Source: Actinomyces oris (GTDB lineage: Bacteria; Actinomycetota; Actinomycetes; Actinomycetales; Actinomycetaceae). From it: a stretch of 64,000 nucleotides of DNA. Of this stretch, positions 25,991 through 37,000 are shown in pieces (the stretch's first letter is position 1; each line of letters opens with the position of its first letter). Below the pieces are notes generated by a model. It was given only the letters and a program-made list of their open reading frames with translations, did no database searches and was not told the origin of the DNA. The position numbers and the translations under genes were made by a program. The DNA is taken from NCBI RefSeq assembly GCF_001937445.1, contig NZ_MSKS01000001.1:1-64000 (forward strand), written 5' to 3'.

Positions 25991-27109
25991 TCAGGGCCGG
26001 GTGGGGTCCTCGGCCTCCAGTGAGGGGGCCAGCAGCCGGCGGAAGGACTCCACCCTCGCGCGCCGCTCCTCGCGGGCAGCCGAGGCTCCCGAGGCGTCCG
26101 GCCCGTCCGCCGTGCTCGCCCACTCATCCAGGGCGCAGTCGACGACGCCCTCCTCATGGGTGCAGCCCCGCGGACAGTCCTCGGCCACGCGGGCCAGGTC
26201 CGGGAAGCCCCGCAGGATGTCGGCGCTGCCGACGTGGGAAACCCCGAAAGAACGCACGCCGGGGGTGTCGATGACCCAGCCGCCCCCGGGCAGCTCGAGG
26301 GCCTGAAGACTGGTGGAGGTGTGGCGGCCCCGGCCGGTGACCTCGTTGACGTGCCCGGTGGCGCGGTCGGCCCCGGGCACGAGCGCGTTGATGAGCGTGG
26401 ACTTGCCGACCCCGGAGTGGCCCACGAGGACCGAGACGGCACCGTCAAGCGCTTGGCGGACCGCTTCGACACCGTCGTCGGGCCGCTCGCCGCAGGCCTG
26501 GGAGGGGCCGGTCTCGGGGGCTTGGGGGTGCAGCTGCGTAGCCAGACAGCGCACGCCCAGGGGGCTGTAGAGGTCCGTCAGCGGAGCGGCGTCGGCCAGG
26601 TCGGTCTTGGTGAGCACGATGAGCGGCTCCATGCCGGCGTCGTAGGCGGCCACGAGGTATCGGTCGATCATGCGTGGGCGCGGCTCGGGGTCGGCCACGG
26701 CGGTGACGATGACGAGCTTGGAGGCGTTGGCGACGATCGCCCTCTCGGTGCCGGCTCCGTCCCCGTCCTCGGCGCTGCGGCGCAGCAGGGTGGTGCGCTC
26801 CTCGATGCGGACCATGCGCGCCAGGGTGCCCTTGCGGCCGCTGGTGTCCCCGACGACGGCGACCCGGTCCCCGACGACGACCTTGCCCCGCCCCAGCTCG
26901 CGGGCCTTCATGGCGGTGATGTTGCCGCTGGAGTCCTCAGTGAGGCTGGGGTCGTCCAGGCGGATCCGGTAGTGGCCGCGGTCGATGCGGGTGACCATGC
27001 CCAGGGCTGCGTCGGCGTGACTGGGGCGCTGCTTGGTGCGCGGGCGCGAGCCCCGGCCGGGGCGGACCCTCACGCGCGGGTCGTCGGTGCCGATGTCGCG
27101 GCGGGCCAT
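25991..27109 (-). CDS. rsgA: Small ribosomal subunit biogenesis GTPase RsgA
   Basis: About 372 residues from the ATG at 27109, which shares one base with the aroA stop. It is a circularly permuted GTPase with motifs in the order TKTD (G4), GHSGVGKST (G1) and DTPG (G3). It has an OB-like N-terminal domain (KVVVGDRVAVVGD) and a zinc site CPRGCTHEEGVVDC near the C-terminus. RsgA matures the 30S subunit. The first 30 residues are basic and Arg-rich. Coupling to aroA and icd is unusual functionally but clear in the overlaps. Confidence 0.94.
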   Translation of the reverse strand: MARRDIGTDDPRVRVRPGRGSRPRTKQRPSHADAALGMVTRIDRGHYRIRLDDPSLTEDSSGNITAMKARELGRGKVVVGDRVAVVGDTSGRKGTLARMVRIEERTTLLRRSAEDGDGAGTERAIVANASKLVIVTAVADPEPRPRMIDRYLVAAYDAGMEPLIVLTKTDLADAAPLTDLYSPLGVRCLATQLHPQAPETGPSQACGERPDDGVEAVRQALDGAVSVLVGHSGVGKSTLINALVPGADRATGHVNEVTGRGRHTSTSLQALELPGGGWVIDTPGVRSFGVSHVGSADILRGFPDLARVAEDCPRGCTHEEGVVDCALDEWASTADGPDASGASAAREERRARVESFRRLLAPSLEAEDPTRP

Positions 27110-28584
27110 CAGACACCGTCTCCGGGGGTCTCCGGCTCGCGATGCGAGGCGGTGGCGGGCCCGGTACCGCCCCCACCGGAGGTGGCCAGCATGGCGGCCC
27201 ACAGGTCCGTGAAGCCGGGCAGCGTCTTGGAGGTGCACTCGACGTCGTCCAGGCTCACCCCCTCCACGCTCAGGCCGATGACGGCGGCGAAGGTCGCCAT
27301 CCGGTGGTCGGCGTAGGATCGCAGGGCGGCGCCGTGCAGCGGGGCGGGGCGAATGATGAGCCCGTCGTCGCTCTCCTCGGCGTCCCCGCCCAGGAGGCGG
27401 ATCTGGGTGGCCAGGGCCGCCAGGCGGTCGGTCTCGTGCCCGCGCAGGTGCGCGATGCCGGTGAGGACGCTGGTGTGGCCCTGGGCTCCGGCGAGAGTGG
27501 CCAGGGCCGCCACCGTGGGGGCCAGCTCGCCGACGTCGGACAGGTCCGCGTGGATCCCGGTCAGCCTCCCGGAGCCGTGGGCCGTGAGCAGCCCGTCGGT
27601 GAGCCTCGCCTCCCCGCCCAGGCGGGGGAGGAGCTCTCGCCAGGCGTCGCCGGCCTGGGTCGTGGCCGCCGGCCAGTGGGGGACACTGACTCGGCCCCCG
27701 GCCACGAGGGCGGCCGCCAGGAAGGGGCCGGCGTTGGACAGGTCCGGTTCGATCACGACCTGCCCGCCGCGGGGGCGACCGGGGTGGACCCGCCAGGTGC
27801 GCTCGCCGTCACCGGCCCCGGGGGCGGGCTCGTCCACGGCGATGCCCCGCTCGCGCAGCGTCGCCACCGTCATGGCCACATGCGTCAGTGAGGGGACCGG
27901 CCCGGTGGGGGTGAGTTCCAGGCCGCCGGGCAGGATGGCGCCCAGGAGCAGGAGGGCGGAGACGAACTGGGAGGAGGCCGAGCCGTCGACCGCCACGCGG
28001 GTGCCCTCGGTTCGCAGGAGGGCGCCGTCGCCGGGGCCGACTCGGAAGGGCAGGAAGCCGGGCTCACCGAGGTGGGTGACGTCCGCGCCCAGGGCGGCCA
28101 GCGCGTCGAGCAGAGGCGCCATGGGGCGGCGCCGGGCGGCCTCGTCCCCGTCGAAGACGACCGGGGTGTCGGCCAGGGCGGCCAGGGCGGGAACGAAGCG
28201 CATGACGGTCCCGGCCAGGCCGACGTCGATGCGTCCGAGACCGTCGGGTCCGGCCTGCACGTGCAGCGGCAGGGGAGCCGGCGTGACGCGCAGGTGCTTG
28301 CCGGTCTCGTCGAGGTTCTCGAAGCGGGCGCCGAGCACGCTCAGGGCGGCGAGCATGAGCTCGGTGTCGCGCGAGCGCAGGAGCCCGGTGAGTGTCGTCG
28401 GCGCGTCGGCGAGCGCGGCCAGCAGCAGGGCCCGCGCGCTCAGCGACTTCGACCCCGGTAGCTCCACGACGGTCTCGAGCGCCCCCGCCGCCACCGGCGC
28501 CCGCCACGGCTCGGCCGATCCTGCCGAGGCAGCCGAAAGGGCCGCAGGGACGCCAGGGCCGGCGGCGCCGGGGGCGTTGGTCAT
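27109..28584 (-). CDS. aroA: 3-phosphoshikimate 1-carboxyvinyltransferase (EPSP synthase)
   Basis: 491 residues, somewhat longer than the usual 430 because of a 30-residue Ala/Gly/Pro-rich N-terminus and a C-terminal tail. The conserved [18 protein letters not shown] loop binds shikimate-3-phosphate. Other motifs are [40 protein letters not shown] and [18 protein letters not shown]. It makes EPSP in aromatic amino acid synthesis. The start codon overlaps the icd stop by ATGA and the end overlaps rsgA by one base. Confidence 0.96.
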   Translation of the reverse strand: MTNAPGAAGPGVPAALSAASAGSAEPWRAPVAAGALETVVELPGSKSLSARALLLAALADAPTTLTGLLRSRDTELMLAALSVLGARFENLDETGKHLRVTPAPLPLHVQAGPDGLGRIDVGLAGTVMRFVPALAALADTPVVFDGDEAARRRPMAPLLDALAALGADVTHLGEPGFLPFRVGPGDGALLRTEGTRVAVDGSASSQFVSALLLLGAILPGGLELTPTGPVPSLTHVAMTVATLRERGIAVDEPAPGAGDGERTWRVHPGRPRGGQVVIEPDLSNAGPFLAAALVAGGRVSVPHWPAATTQAGDAWRELLPRLGGEARLTDGLLTAHGSGRLTGIHADLSDVGELAPTVAALATLAGAQGHTSVLTGIAHLRGHETDRLAALATQIRLLGGDAEESDDGLIIRPAPLHGAALRSYADHRMATFAAVIGLSVEGVSLDDVECTSKTLPGFTDLWAAMLATSGGGGTGPATASHREPETPGDGV

Positions 28585-30857
28585 GCCAGGGCCTCGATGA
28601 CCGCGTTGAGGGTGGTCGAGGGTCGCATGGCGGCGTCGGTCAGGGCCGCATCGGGGCGGTAGTAGCCGCCGATGTCCACCGGGGAGCCCTGGACGGCCAA
28701 GAGCTCGGCCTGGATCGTGTCATTGAAGGCCTCGAGCTGCTGGGCGATTGGGGAGAAGACGGCGGCGAGCTCGGGGCTGGTCTCCTGCGCGGCCAGCTCG
28801 CGGGCCCAGTACAGGGCCAGCCAGGCGTGCGAGCCGCGGTTGTCGATCTGCCCCAGGCGGCGTGCCGGGGAGCGGTTCTCCTCCAGCAGCCGGGCCGTGG
28901 CGGCCTCCAGGGCGTCGGCCAGGATCTCGGCGCGCTCGTTGCCGCTGACCTGGGCCATGTGGTGGAAGGCCTCCGCCAGGGCCAGGAACTCACCCAGGGA
29001 GTCCCAGCGAAGGTAGTCCTCCTCAAGCAGCTGGCGCACGTGCTTGGGGGCCGAGCCCCCGGCGCCGGTCTCATAGAGGCCGCCGCCATTCATCAGCGGC
29101 ACCACCGAGAGCATCTTGGCGCTCGTGCCCAGCTCGAGGATGGGGAAGAGGTCCGTGTTGTAGTCGCGCAGCACGTTGCCGGTCACCGAGATCGTGTCCT
29201 CGCCGCGGCGGGCGCGCTCCAGGGACAGGCGCGTGGCCGCCACCGGGTCCAGGACGCGGATGTCCAGGCCCTCGGTGTCCTCATCGGCCAGGTAACGGTT
29301 CACCAGGTCGATGAGGACGGCGTCGTGCCCGCGCTCGGGGTCCAGCCAGAAGACGGCCGGGGCGCCGGTGGCTCGGGCCCGCGTGACCGCCAGGTGCACC
29401 CAGTCGCGGATGGGGGCGTCCTGGGTGGTGCAGGCCCGCCAGATGTCGCCGGCGGCCACCTCGTGGGCCAGCAGCACCGCACCGGGCTCGGCGCCCGCGC
29501 CCTCGACCACGACGACCTCCACGGTGCCGTCGGCCGGGATGAGGAAGGTCTTGTCATGGCTGCCGTACTCCTCGGCCTTGCGGGCCATGAGGCCCACATT
29601 GGGCACCGAGCCCATGGTGGCCGGGTCCAGGGCGCCGTGGGTGCGGCAGTCATCGATGACGGCCTGGTAGACGCCGGCGTAGGAGGAGTCCGGGATGACG
29701 GCGAGGGTGTCCGCGGTCTGGCCGTCCGGCCCCCACAGGTGCCCGCCGGCCCGGATCATGGCGGGCATGGAGGCGTCGATGATGACGTCACTGGGCACGT
29801 GCAGGTTCGTGACGCCGCGCTCGGAGTCCACCATGGACAGGCGCGGCCCGGCGGCCAGCTCGGCCTCGATGGCGGCGCGGATCTCCTCGCCCTGGGGCAG
29901 CGAGTCCAGGCCCGCCAGGATCGAGGCCAGCCCGTCCTCGGCGCGCAGGCCCGCCTCGGCCAGGACCCGCCCATAGGTGGAGAAGACGCCCGGCAGGGCG
30001 GCGCGCACCGCGTGACCGAAGATGATCGGGTCGGAGACCTTCATCATCGTGGCCTTCAGGTGCACCGACAGCAGCAGGTCCTCATCCTTGGCGGCGGCCA
30101 CCTGCCCGGCGAGGAACTCATCCAGGGCGGCGGCGCTCATGAAGGTGGCGTCCACGACCTCCCCGGCGCTCACCGGCAGCGACTCCCGCAGGACGATCGG
30201 CTCGCCGCCGTCGGCCGGGCGCAACTGGATCTGCAGGGTGCCGGCCTCGGGCACGACGACGCTGCGCTCATTGCGCCGGAAGTCGCCCGATCCCATCGTG
30301 GCCACGCGGGTGCGCGACTGGGGCGACCAGGCCCCCATCGAGTGCGGGTGGGAGCGGGCGTAGGCCTTGACGGCCGTCGGGGCGCGCCGGTCCGAGTTGC
30401 CCTCACGCAGGACGGGGTTGACGGCGCTGCCCTTGACGGCGTCGTAGGCGGCGCGCGCCTCGTGTTCGGCGGGCGTGGCGGGGGAGTCGGGGTAGTCGGG
30501 GATCTCGTGGCCCAGGGCCTGGAGCTCGGCGATGGCGGCCTTGAGCTGGGGCAGGGAGGCCGAGATGTTGGGCAGCTTGATGATCGTGGCCGCCGGGGAC
30601 TGGGTGAGCTCACCCAGGCGGGCCAGGTCGTCGTCGGCCAGGGAGAAGGCCGCCAGGACGCGTCCCGCCAACGAGATGTCCGCCGTGCCCACGCTCACGC
30701 CCGCCCGCTGGGCGAAGCCGCGCACGATCGGCAGGAAGGAGTGGGTCGCCAGCATCGGGGCCTCATCGGTCCAGGTGTAGACGATGTCGGGCTGTGCAGC
30801 CTGCTCCGACTGGGGCGACTGGCTTGCCTGAGCCGGCTGGGCGGACTGGACGGTCAT
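28581..30857 (-). CDS. icd: NADP-dependent isocitrate dehydrogenase, monomeric type
   Basis: 758 residues, typical for the large monomeric IDH class. Recognisable stretches include [20 protein letters not shown] at the N-terminus, [31 protein letters not shown] with [10 protein letters not shown] before it, and [17 protein letters not shown] in the middle. It makes 2-oxoglutarate, the substrate of the Kgd protein at 34 kb. An extra Gln/Ala/Ser-rich stretch of 25 residues precedes the family start. It is the promoter-proximal gene of the icd-aroA-rsgA unit; the 217 bp upstream show no clear promoter to my eye. Confidence 0.96.
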   Translation of the reverse strand: MTVQSAQPAQASQSPQSEQAAQPDIVYTWTDEAPMLATHSFLPIVRGFAQRAGVSVGTADISLAGRVLAAFSLADDDLARLGELTQSPAATIIKLPNISASLPQLKAAIAELQALGHEIPDYPDSPATPAEHEARAAYDAVKGSAVNPVLREGNSDRRAPTAVKAYARSHPHSMGAWSPQSRTRVATMGSGDFRRNERSVVVPEAGTLQIQLRPADGGEPIVLRESLPVSAGEVVDATFMSAAALDEFLAGQVAAAKDEDLLLSVHLKATMMKVSDPIIFGHAVRAALPGVFSTYGRVLAEAGLRAEDGLASILAGLDSLPQGEEIRAAIEAELAAGPRLSMVDSERGVTNLHVPSDVIIDASMPAMIRAGGHLWGPDGQTADTLAVIPDSSYAGVYQAVIDDCRTHGALDPATMGSVPNVGLMARKAEEYGSHDKTFLIPADGTVEVVVVEGAGAEPGAVLLAHEVAAGDIWRACTTQDAPIRDWVHLAVTRARATGAPAVFWLDPERGHDAVLIDLVNRYLADEDTEGLDIRVLDPVAATRLSLERARRGEDTISVTGNVLRDYNTDLFPILELGTSAKMLSVVPLMNGGGLYETGAGGSAPKHVRQLLEEDYLRWDSLGEFLALAEAFHHMAQVSGNERAEILADALEAATARLLEENRSPARRLGQIDNRGSHAWLALYWARELAAQETSPELAAVFSPIAQQLEAFNDTIQAELLAVQGSPVDIGGYYRPDAALTDAAMRPSTTLNAVIEALA

Positions 30858-31074
30858 GAGTGCTCCCTAGCGTGTCGATGACGTGTCTGCGCGTGGTGGT
30901 CGGTGGTGCGGGCGCCTCAGGGCGCCGCGACCGGTCGGCAGTGGACGGGGCGAGAGTAGCCGCCGCCTGTGTCGCCCAGGTGACAGGTGCCGGGGCGCTC
31001 CGGGAGGTGACGGCGATGGGCCGACGTCGGATCCGGGCCTGGAACCAACGGGGTCCGGGGCCGGCGAGGGTGAC

Positions 31075-31575
31075 TCAGGCGGTCACGTAGCGCCGCTGGG
31101 CGGCCTGCTGGGCGGCCTGCATCGCCTCGCGCTGCTGGCGGGCGTTGCGCACCTGCCAGGCCAGGGACGGCCTGCCCTGACGGTCGACGGCGGCCAGCGC
31201 GAGCCCTGCCCCCAGAGCGGCCCCGCGCAGCAGCCCGGAGAGGGCCTCCTTGCGGGCCTGCGTCCCCTTGACCGCCCAGACGGGGTTGTTGACCACGGTG
31301 AGAGGCACGTTGAGGGCAGCCAGGATGGTGGCGTTCGTGCGGGGCGCCCGGCCGGCGGCCAGCCCCAGCCCGGCCACGAGGTTCACGGCGCCCGAGGCAC
31401 GGGTGAGCAGCCGGGCGTCGGAGGTCAGCACCGGCGGCAGGCCGGCCCGCTCCAGCGTGGGGGCGACCTTCTCGAACTTCTCCACGTGGCGCGACGGGCG
31501 CACCATGGCGTCGAGTCCATCGACGATGAAGGGCGCAGCGAGCATGGGGCGGACGAAGGAGCGCAGAATGTTCAT
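31075..31575 (-). CDS. DoxX-family membrane protein
   Basis: 166 residues from the ATG at 31575; a longer upstream frame would overlap the sigma-factor region. The N-terminus [24 protein letters not shown] and the pattern of three to four hydrophobic segments with [15 protein letters not shown] match DoxX/SURF4-like proteins. Their function is poorly known; some link to thiol or oxidative stress. It is divergent from the sigH gene, 120 bp from the candidate SigH promoter. A polar Gln/Arg-rich tail ends the protein. Confidence 0.75.
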   Translation of the reverse strand: MNILRSFVRPMLAAPFIVDGLDAMVRPSRHVEKFEKVAPTLERAGLPPVLTSDARLLTRASGAVNLVAGLGLAAGRAPRTNATILAALNVPLTVVNNPVWAVKGTQARKEALSGLLRGAALGAGLALAAVDRQGRPSLAWQVRNARQQREAMQAAQQAAQRRYVTA

Positions 31576-31657
31576 GCCCCCATCCTGACTTACACGGGCG
31601 GCTCGGGCCAGCGATATCGCCGCTCGAACGTGGCGCGTGCCTCGCTGGGCGCGGACG

Positions 31658-31685
31658 GGGAATGAATCCTGGCCGCTATCGCGTT
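31658..31685 (+). promoter_or_regulatory. Candidate SigH/SigR-type autoregulatory promoter
   Basis: GGGAAT at 31658-31663 and CGTT at 31682-31685 are spaced as in the SigH/SigR consensus (GGGAAT, about 16-18 bases, CGTT). A start point about seven bases downstream would lie almost at the ATG at 31695, so the transcript could be leaderless. Sigma factors of this group usually activate their own genes. Confidence 0.6.
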
Positions 31686-31931
31686 GGTCAGGACATGAGT
31701 ACTCAGCAGCCGACCGCGCCGCCATCGAGACGGACCGCCCGCTGGCGGGGCGCACCACCGAGCGGGCCACGAGGCCGCCGTGAGCGGACCGGCCGGCAGG
31801 ACCGGCGCCGTCGGCACTGTGTCGCGTCGGGACGGCCGGCCAGGATGACCGAGATGATGACCGAGACAATGGCCGAGGCTCGTGGCGTCGGTGAGACCGA
31901 AGACTCCCGGAGCACGTTAGGCTCGTGGCTG

Positions 31932-32600
31932 ATGACGGACATCGACGACCACACAGATGAGCTCGCCCTGGATGAGGCGATCGATCCGGGCGATGACGTA
32001 CGCGATCTGGACCGGGCGCCGGCTGGTGAGGACGAGGCCGCCCGGGCCGCCCGCTTCGAGGCAGAGGCCCTGCCCTACCTGGACCAGCTCTACGGCGCCG
32101 CCCTGCGCATGACCCGTAACCGGGCTGACGCCGAGGACCTCGTGCAGGACGCATACGCCAAGGCCTTCGGCTCCTTCCACCAGTACCGGCCCGGCACCAA
32201 CCTCAAGGCCTGGCTCTACCGGATCCTGACCAACACCTTCATCAACTCCTACCGCAAGAAGCAGCGCGAGCCGCTCCAGTCCGACGCGGAGGCGGTCGAG
32301 GACTGGCAGCTGCACCGGGCCGCCTCCCACGACTCGGTGGGGCTGCCCAGCGCGGAGAACCTCGCCCTGGACGCCCTGCCGGACTCCGACATCAAGGACG
32401 CCCTGGGACAGCTCACCGAGGACCGGCGCCTGGCCGTCTACCTGGCGGACGTGGAGGGCTTCTCCTACAAGGAGATCGCCGAGATCATGGACACGCCCAT
32501 CGGGACCGTCATGTCCCGGCTGCACCGAGGGCGCCGCCAGCTGCGCGAGCTGCTGGCCGACTACGCCCGAGAGTACGGATACGGGGAGGAGGAGAAATGA
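31932..32600 (+). CDS. sigH: ECF sigma factor, SigH/SigR group
   Basis: 222 residues from the ATG at 31932, the start homologous to known SigR/SigH. Region 2 is [20 protein letters not shown] with [14 protein letters not shown], then [20 protein letters not shown]; region 4 includes [19 protein letters not shown] and [17 protein letters not shown]. It directs thiol-oxidative stress genes and is restrained by the overlapping downstream anti-sigma factor (ATGA). The frame remains open in phase back to an ATG at 31695, which would add 79 residues under the candidate stress promoter. That resembles the long unstable SigR isoform of Streptomyces. Confidence 0.9.
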   Translation: MTDIDDHTDELALDEAIDPGDDVRDLDRAPAGEDEAARAARFEAEALPYLDQLYGAALRMTRNRADAEDLVQDAYAKAFGSFHQYRPGTNLKAWLYRILTNTFINSYRKKQREPLQSDAEAVEDWQLHRAASHDSVGLPSAENLALDALPDSDIKDALGQLTEDRRLAVYLADVEGFSYKEIAEIMDTPIGTVMSRLHRGRRQLRELLADYAREYGYGEEEK

Positions 32601-33034
32601 CAGACCGCATGGAACCGGGAACCCCCGGCGACAACAGCGCCGAGCCCACCAAGGACCCCAAGAGCGCGGACGGCTCCCAGGACTGCTCCTGTGCCGAGGC
32701 CCGCGCCCACCTGGAGGCCTTCCTCGATCGCGAGTGCACCGCCGACCTGGCCGAGCGCCTCGCCCAGCACGTGGCCACCTGCTCGCACTGCTCCCGCCTC
32801 GCCGACGCCGAGACCCACCTGCGGGAGATCCTGCGCTCGCGGTGCGCCGAGCAGGCCCCTGCCGAGCTGCGCGCCCGCGTCCTGGGGCGCCTGTCGGCCC
32901 TGCGCGCCACCGCGGTGAGCGTGACGACGACGTCGACCACGACCCGGACCCAGTCCTCCGCCTCCGGGCGGGTCGTGCGCGTCGTGGAGTCCCGGGTCGA
33001 GTCCTCCCGGACCGTCCGCTTCGAACGCGACTGA
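32597..33034 (+). CDS. rsrA: Zinc-binding anti-sigma factor RsrA/RshA
   Basis: 145 residues. The ZAS motif H-x3-C-x2-C is seen as HVATCSHC, with upstream cysteines in DCSC and DREC. In RsrA, reversible disulfide formation releases zinc and frees the sigma factor. The N-terminal 25 residues are polar and the C-terminal 55 are Thr/Ser/Arg-rich, longer than in RsrA. The ATG overlaps the sigH stop by four bases, so the two are coupled and stoichiometric. The pair senses thiol oxidation, relevant to an organism making NO and nitrite. Confidence 0.9.
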   Translation: MTDRMEPGTPGDNSAEPTKDPKSADGSQDCSCAEARAHLEAFLDRECTADLAERLAQHVATCSHCSRLADAETHLREILRSRCAEQAPAELRARVLGRLSALRATAVSVTTTSTTTRTQSSASGRVVRVVESRVESSRTVRFERD

Positions 33035-33194
33035 GGACGCGGCCGGGTCCCGCCGGCAGTGACGTGCGCTGACGTGTGGTCGCCTTCACCGGCTGGTCGG
33101 CGCTGCGAGACTGGCCCAGGCGCGCCGCCTTGTGCGAGAATCAGCGGCGTTCCGTGCCCCCTCGTGGGGCGAGTCAAGACACGAGGAGGCAGTG

Positions 33195-33269
33195 ATGAGC
33201 AAGCGCGGTCGTAAGCGTCGTGCACGCGCCAAGTCCAGCGCCAACCACGGCAAGCGTCCCAACGCCTGA
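33195..33269 (+). CDS. Large ribosomal subunit protein bL37
   Basis: A 24-residue, very basic protein (MSKRGRKRRARAKSSANHGK then RPNA) with an AGGAGG ribosome binding site five bases before the ATG. Actinobacteria carry an almost identical 24-residue protein, first seen in mycobacterial ribosome structures and named bL37, with the same KRGRK...ANHGKRPN frame. It binds rRNA in the 50S subunit. It has a strong terminator downstream and is probably transcribed on its own, since 160 bp separate it from rsrA. Confidence 0.85.
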   Translation: MSKRGRKRRARAKSSANHGKRPNA

Positions 33270-33310
33270 GCCGGGTGGCGCGCTGAGCGCAACGCCCTGA
33301 GACATAGCAG

Positions 33311-33348
33311 ACGTCGGCCGGTCACCACTCGCGGTGACCGGCCGACGT
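33311..33348. terminator. Bidirectional hairpin between bL37 and the SGNH-like gene
   Basis: A perfect 16-bp stem (ACGTCGGCCGGTCACC and its complement) with an ACTCGC loop lies between two converging genes, 41 bp after the bL37 stop and 23 bp before the next stop. Confidence 0.8.
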
Positions 33349-33371
33349 GACGTTGTCGGGGCGCTCGGGCC

Positions 33372-33965
33372 TCAGGACTCGGGGCGCTCGACGCCGAGCC
33401 ACTCGTACCAGCCGCGGTGCAGCACCAGCCAGGCCAACAGACCGTATCCGGCCTGGCCCGGGTGCGTGCCGCCGGCGGCGGCGACGTCGGCCGTCCACTG
33501 CTCGTGGTTGCGCAGCGGCTCGAAGGCGTCCACGTAGGGCACGTTGCGCCTCAGGCACACCTCCTCGGCGGCCTGGGACAGCTGGGCGGTGGCATCGGGG
33601 TCGGCCTCGGGCAGGGGAGGGGGACCGACCACGAAGCACTCGCGGTGGTCGGAGGCGGCCGTGTCGAGGATGTTGGCCAGGGCCAGGCGTGAGCGGGCGT
33701 AGGAGATGCCGGCGAGCACGTCGGCCACGCCCAGCCCCACGACGAGCCGGTTGATGCCGGTGTGCGTGGAACGCCGGGCCACCTCGGGGCCCCAGCGGTC
33801 GGACATCTGCGCCGTCGTCTCACCGGGAACCGCCAGCGAGGTCCACAGGATGTCGGCGTCCCGGGGCGTGCGGGCCATGACCCGGCCCGTCCATCCCAAG
33901 GCGCGTCCGTCACCATGACCGGCCACCAGCTCGTCGCCAATGAAGCTCAGCCTCGTCTCACGCAT
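33372..33965 (-). CDS. SGNH/GDSL-like protein with substituted catalytic residues
   Basis: 197 residues. The overall layout is GDSL-like: an N-terminal FIGDELVAGHGD block, a VVGLGVADV block in the middle and a THPGQAGYGLLA block near the end. The nucleophile serine position is Glu12 (GDE rather than GDS). The usual Asn-Asp of block III reads Ala-Asp, and the Asp three residues before the terminal His is Gly. It may be a non-hydrolytic relative or a different chemistry. It is convergent with bL37 and far from kgd in function. Confidence is good for the fold, low for the activity. Confidence 0.65.
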   Translation of the reverse strand: MRETRLSFIGDELVAGHGDGRALGWTGRVMARTPRDADILWTSLAVPGETTAQMSDRWGPEVARRSTHTGINRLVVGLGVADVLAGISYARSRLALANILDTAASDHRECFVVGPPPLPEADPDATAQLSQAAEEVCLRRNVPYVDAFEPLRNHEQWTADVAAAGGTHPGQAGYGLLAWLVLHRGWYEWLGVERPES

Positions 33966-34097
33966 GGCAGCGCCTCCTCATGCCTCATGATCCCTCATGC
34001 TGTCTTGACATTATCGTGACCTTGGGTTGTAACGGTGGAGGCTGACGGCATTTCGGAGGCTTTGGCCTGCAATGAGTCGGAAACGATCAGCCCGTTC

Positions 34098-37000
34098 TCA
34101 GTGGCGGGCGAAGGCCTGACGGAGGATCTCCTCCTGCTGGGCGCGGTGGACGCCGGCGGTGCCCACCGCCGGGGCGGCGGCCTCGGGCCGGGAGACCAGC
34201 GTCGGTAGGACACCACCGGTCAGGTCGGTCGGCAGGTGGAGCGCCAGGTAGGGCCACATGCCCTGGTTGGCGGGCTCGTCCTGCACCCACACGAGCTCGG
34301 CCCCACTGAAGGGGGCCAGCGCCTCGGCGATGTCCGAGCTCTCCAGCGGGTAGAGCTGCTCGAGGCGGACGATGGCCGTGCTCGTGTCCCCGGTCTTGGT
34401 CCGGTGGGCCAGCAGGTCGTAGTAGACGCGCCCCGAGCACAGCAGCACCCGGTCCACGCCCTGCTTGCGCGCTGCGGCCAGGACGGCGTCGTCGGTCTCC
34501 CCGATGACCGGCTGGAAGGTGCCGGAGGTGAAGTCCTCCACCGGCGAGCAGGCGGCCTTCAGACGCAGCAGCTGCTTGGGGGTGAAGACGATGAGTGGGC
34601 GGCGCGGGCGGGTGTAGGTGTGTTCGCGCAGCAGGTGGAAGTAGCTGGCGGGCGTGGAGGGCTGGGCCACCAGCATGTTGTCCTGGGCGCACATCTGCAG
34701 GTAGCGCTCGATGCGGGCCGAGGAATGGTCGGGTCCCTGCCCCTCCTGGCCGTGGGGGAGCAGCATGACCAGGCCGGAGCGCTGCCCCCACTTCTGGGCG
34801 GCGGAGGTGACGTACTCGTCGATGACGGACTGGGCGCCGTTGGCGAAGTCGCCGAACTGGGCCTCCCACATGGTCAGTCCTTCGGGGCGCTCCACGGAGT
34901 AGCCGTACTCGAAGGCCAGGGCGGCGTACTCGCTGAGTAGGGAGTCGTAGATCTCCAGGGGCGTCTGGTCCGGGGTCAGGAAGCTCAGGGGCGTCCACTC
35001 CTGCCCGGAGGCGTGGTCGTGCAGGACGGCGTGGCGCTGGGCGAAGGTGGCGCGGCGGGCGTCCTCGCCGGCCAGGCGGATCGGCACGCCCTCCATGAGC
35101 AGGCTCCCCAGGGCGATGAGCTCTCCGAGCCCCCAGTCGATGCCGCCCTCGCGCGTGGCCTCGCGGCGCTTGGAGAGCATGGCCTGGAGCTTGGGGTGGA
35201 CGGTGAAGGACTCGGGCCAGGCGACCTGGGCGTCGCCGATGCGCTCGACGACGTCGCGCGGCACGGCCGAGGTCCAGCCCAGCATCATGCCGGTGCCCGC
35301 CCGCTGGGAGTAGGGGATCTCCAAGGAAGACAGGGGCACACCCACCTTCGTGGGGTCCGACAGGTCCTGCGTGGAGGTGTCGGCGGCCTCCCCGGCGCCG
35401 TCGGAGCCCGTGCCCCCGGTGACCTGGACGCGGGCCTCGGCGAAGACCCGCTCCAGCTCGTCCTGGTAGCTCTTGGCGATCTCGCCGGCCTCCTGCGGGG
35501 TGATGTCGCCGCGTCCCACGAGGGCGGCGGTGTAGACCCCGCGAGTGGAGTCCAGTGAGTCGATGAGCCGGTACATGAGCGGCTGGGTCATCGAGGGGTC
35601 GTCTCCCTCGTTGTGCCCGCGGCGCCGGTAGCAGATGAGGTCGATGATGACGTCCTTGTGGAAGGTGCGTCGGTACTCGTAGGCGTGGCGGGCGGTACGG
35701 GCCACGGTCTCGGGGTCGTCGGCGTTGACGTGGAAGATCGGCACCTGCAGGCCCTTGGCCAGGTCGGTGGCGTAGATGGTGGAGCGGGCCGAGGCCGAGC
35801 CGGTGGTGAAGCCGATCTGGTTGTTGACGACGATGTGGACGGTGCCGCCGGTGCGGTAGGCGGGCAGCTGGCTCATGTTGAGGGTCTCGTAGACCACGCC
35901 CTGGCCGGCGAAGGCGGCGTCGCCGTGGACGAGGACCGGCATGACCGTGTAGCCCTTCTCGCCCAGGCCGATGCGGTCCTGCTTGGCGCGCACGATGCCC
36001 TCGACGACGCCGTCGACTGTCTCCAGGTGGGAGGGGTTGGCGGCCAGGGAGACGCGGGTGGACACGCCGTCGGTCCCGGAGAAGACGCCCACGGTGCCCA
36101 GGTGGTACTTGACGTCCCCGGTGCCGGCGCCCTCGATGACGCCGTTGCCCTCAAACTCGTCGAAGACCTGGCCGTAGGACTTGCCGGCGATGTTGGTGAG
36201 CACGTTGAGGCGGCCGCGGTGGGCCATGCCGATGACGACCTCGTCGAGGCCGTCGTGGGCGGCGGCGTCGAGCAGGCGGTCCAGGGCCACGATGAGGGAC
36301 TCCCCGCCCTCGAGGCTGAAGCGCTTCTGGCCCACGTACTTGGTCTGCAGGAAGGTCTCGAAGGCCTCGGCCTGCTCCAGCTTGGTGAGGATCCGACGGC
36401 GCTCCTCGTCACCGATGTCCTCCCAGTCGCGCTCGAGGCGCTCCTGCCACCAGGCGCGCTGGGCCGGGTCCTGGATGTGCATGTACTCCACGCCCACGGT
36501 GCGGCAGTAGGCGTCGCGCAGCATCTTGAGGATCTCGCGCAGAGTGGCCCGATCGCGCCCGCCCAGCCCCCGGGTGGGGAAGGAGCGGTCCAGGTCCCAC
36601 AGGCTCAGCCCGTAGGAGGTGATGTCCAGGTCGGGGTGGCGGCGCAGGCGGTAGGTGAGCGGGTCGTTGTCGGCGGCCAGGTGGCCGCGCTGACGGTAGG
36701 CGTGGATGAGCTCGGCCACGCGCGCCGGCTTGCCGGTCTCCAGCTCGGGGTCGTAGGTGGTGTCACGCATCCACGCGACCGGCTCGAGGGGGATGCGCAG
36801 GGACTCGAAGGCCCGGTTCCAGAAGCCGTCCAGTCCCAGGAGCTTGCGCTCCACCAGGCGCAGGAACTCGCCGGAGGCGGCGCCCTGGATGACGCGGTGG
36901 TCGTAGGTGGAGGTCAGGGTGACGACCTTGCCGATGCCGTGGCGGGCCAGGGTGTCGGGGCTGGCGCCGGCGAAGGCGGCCGGGTAGTCCATGGCGCCGA

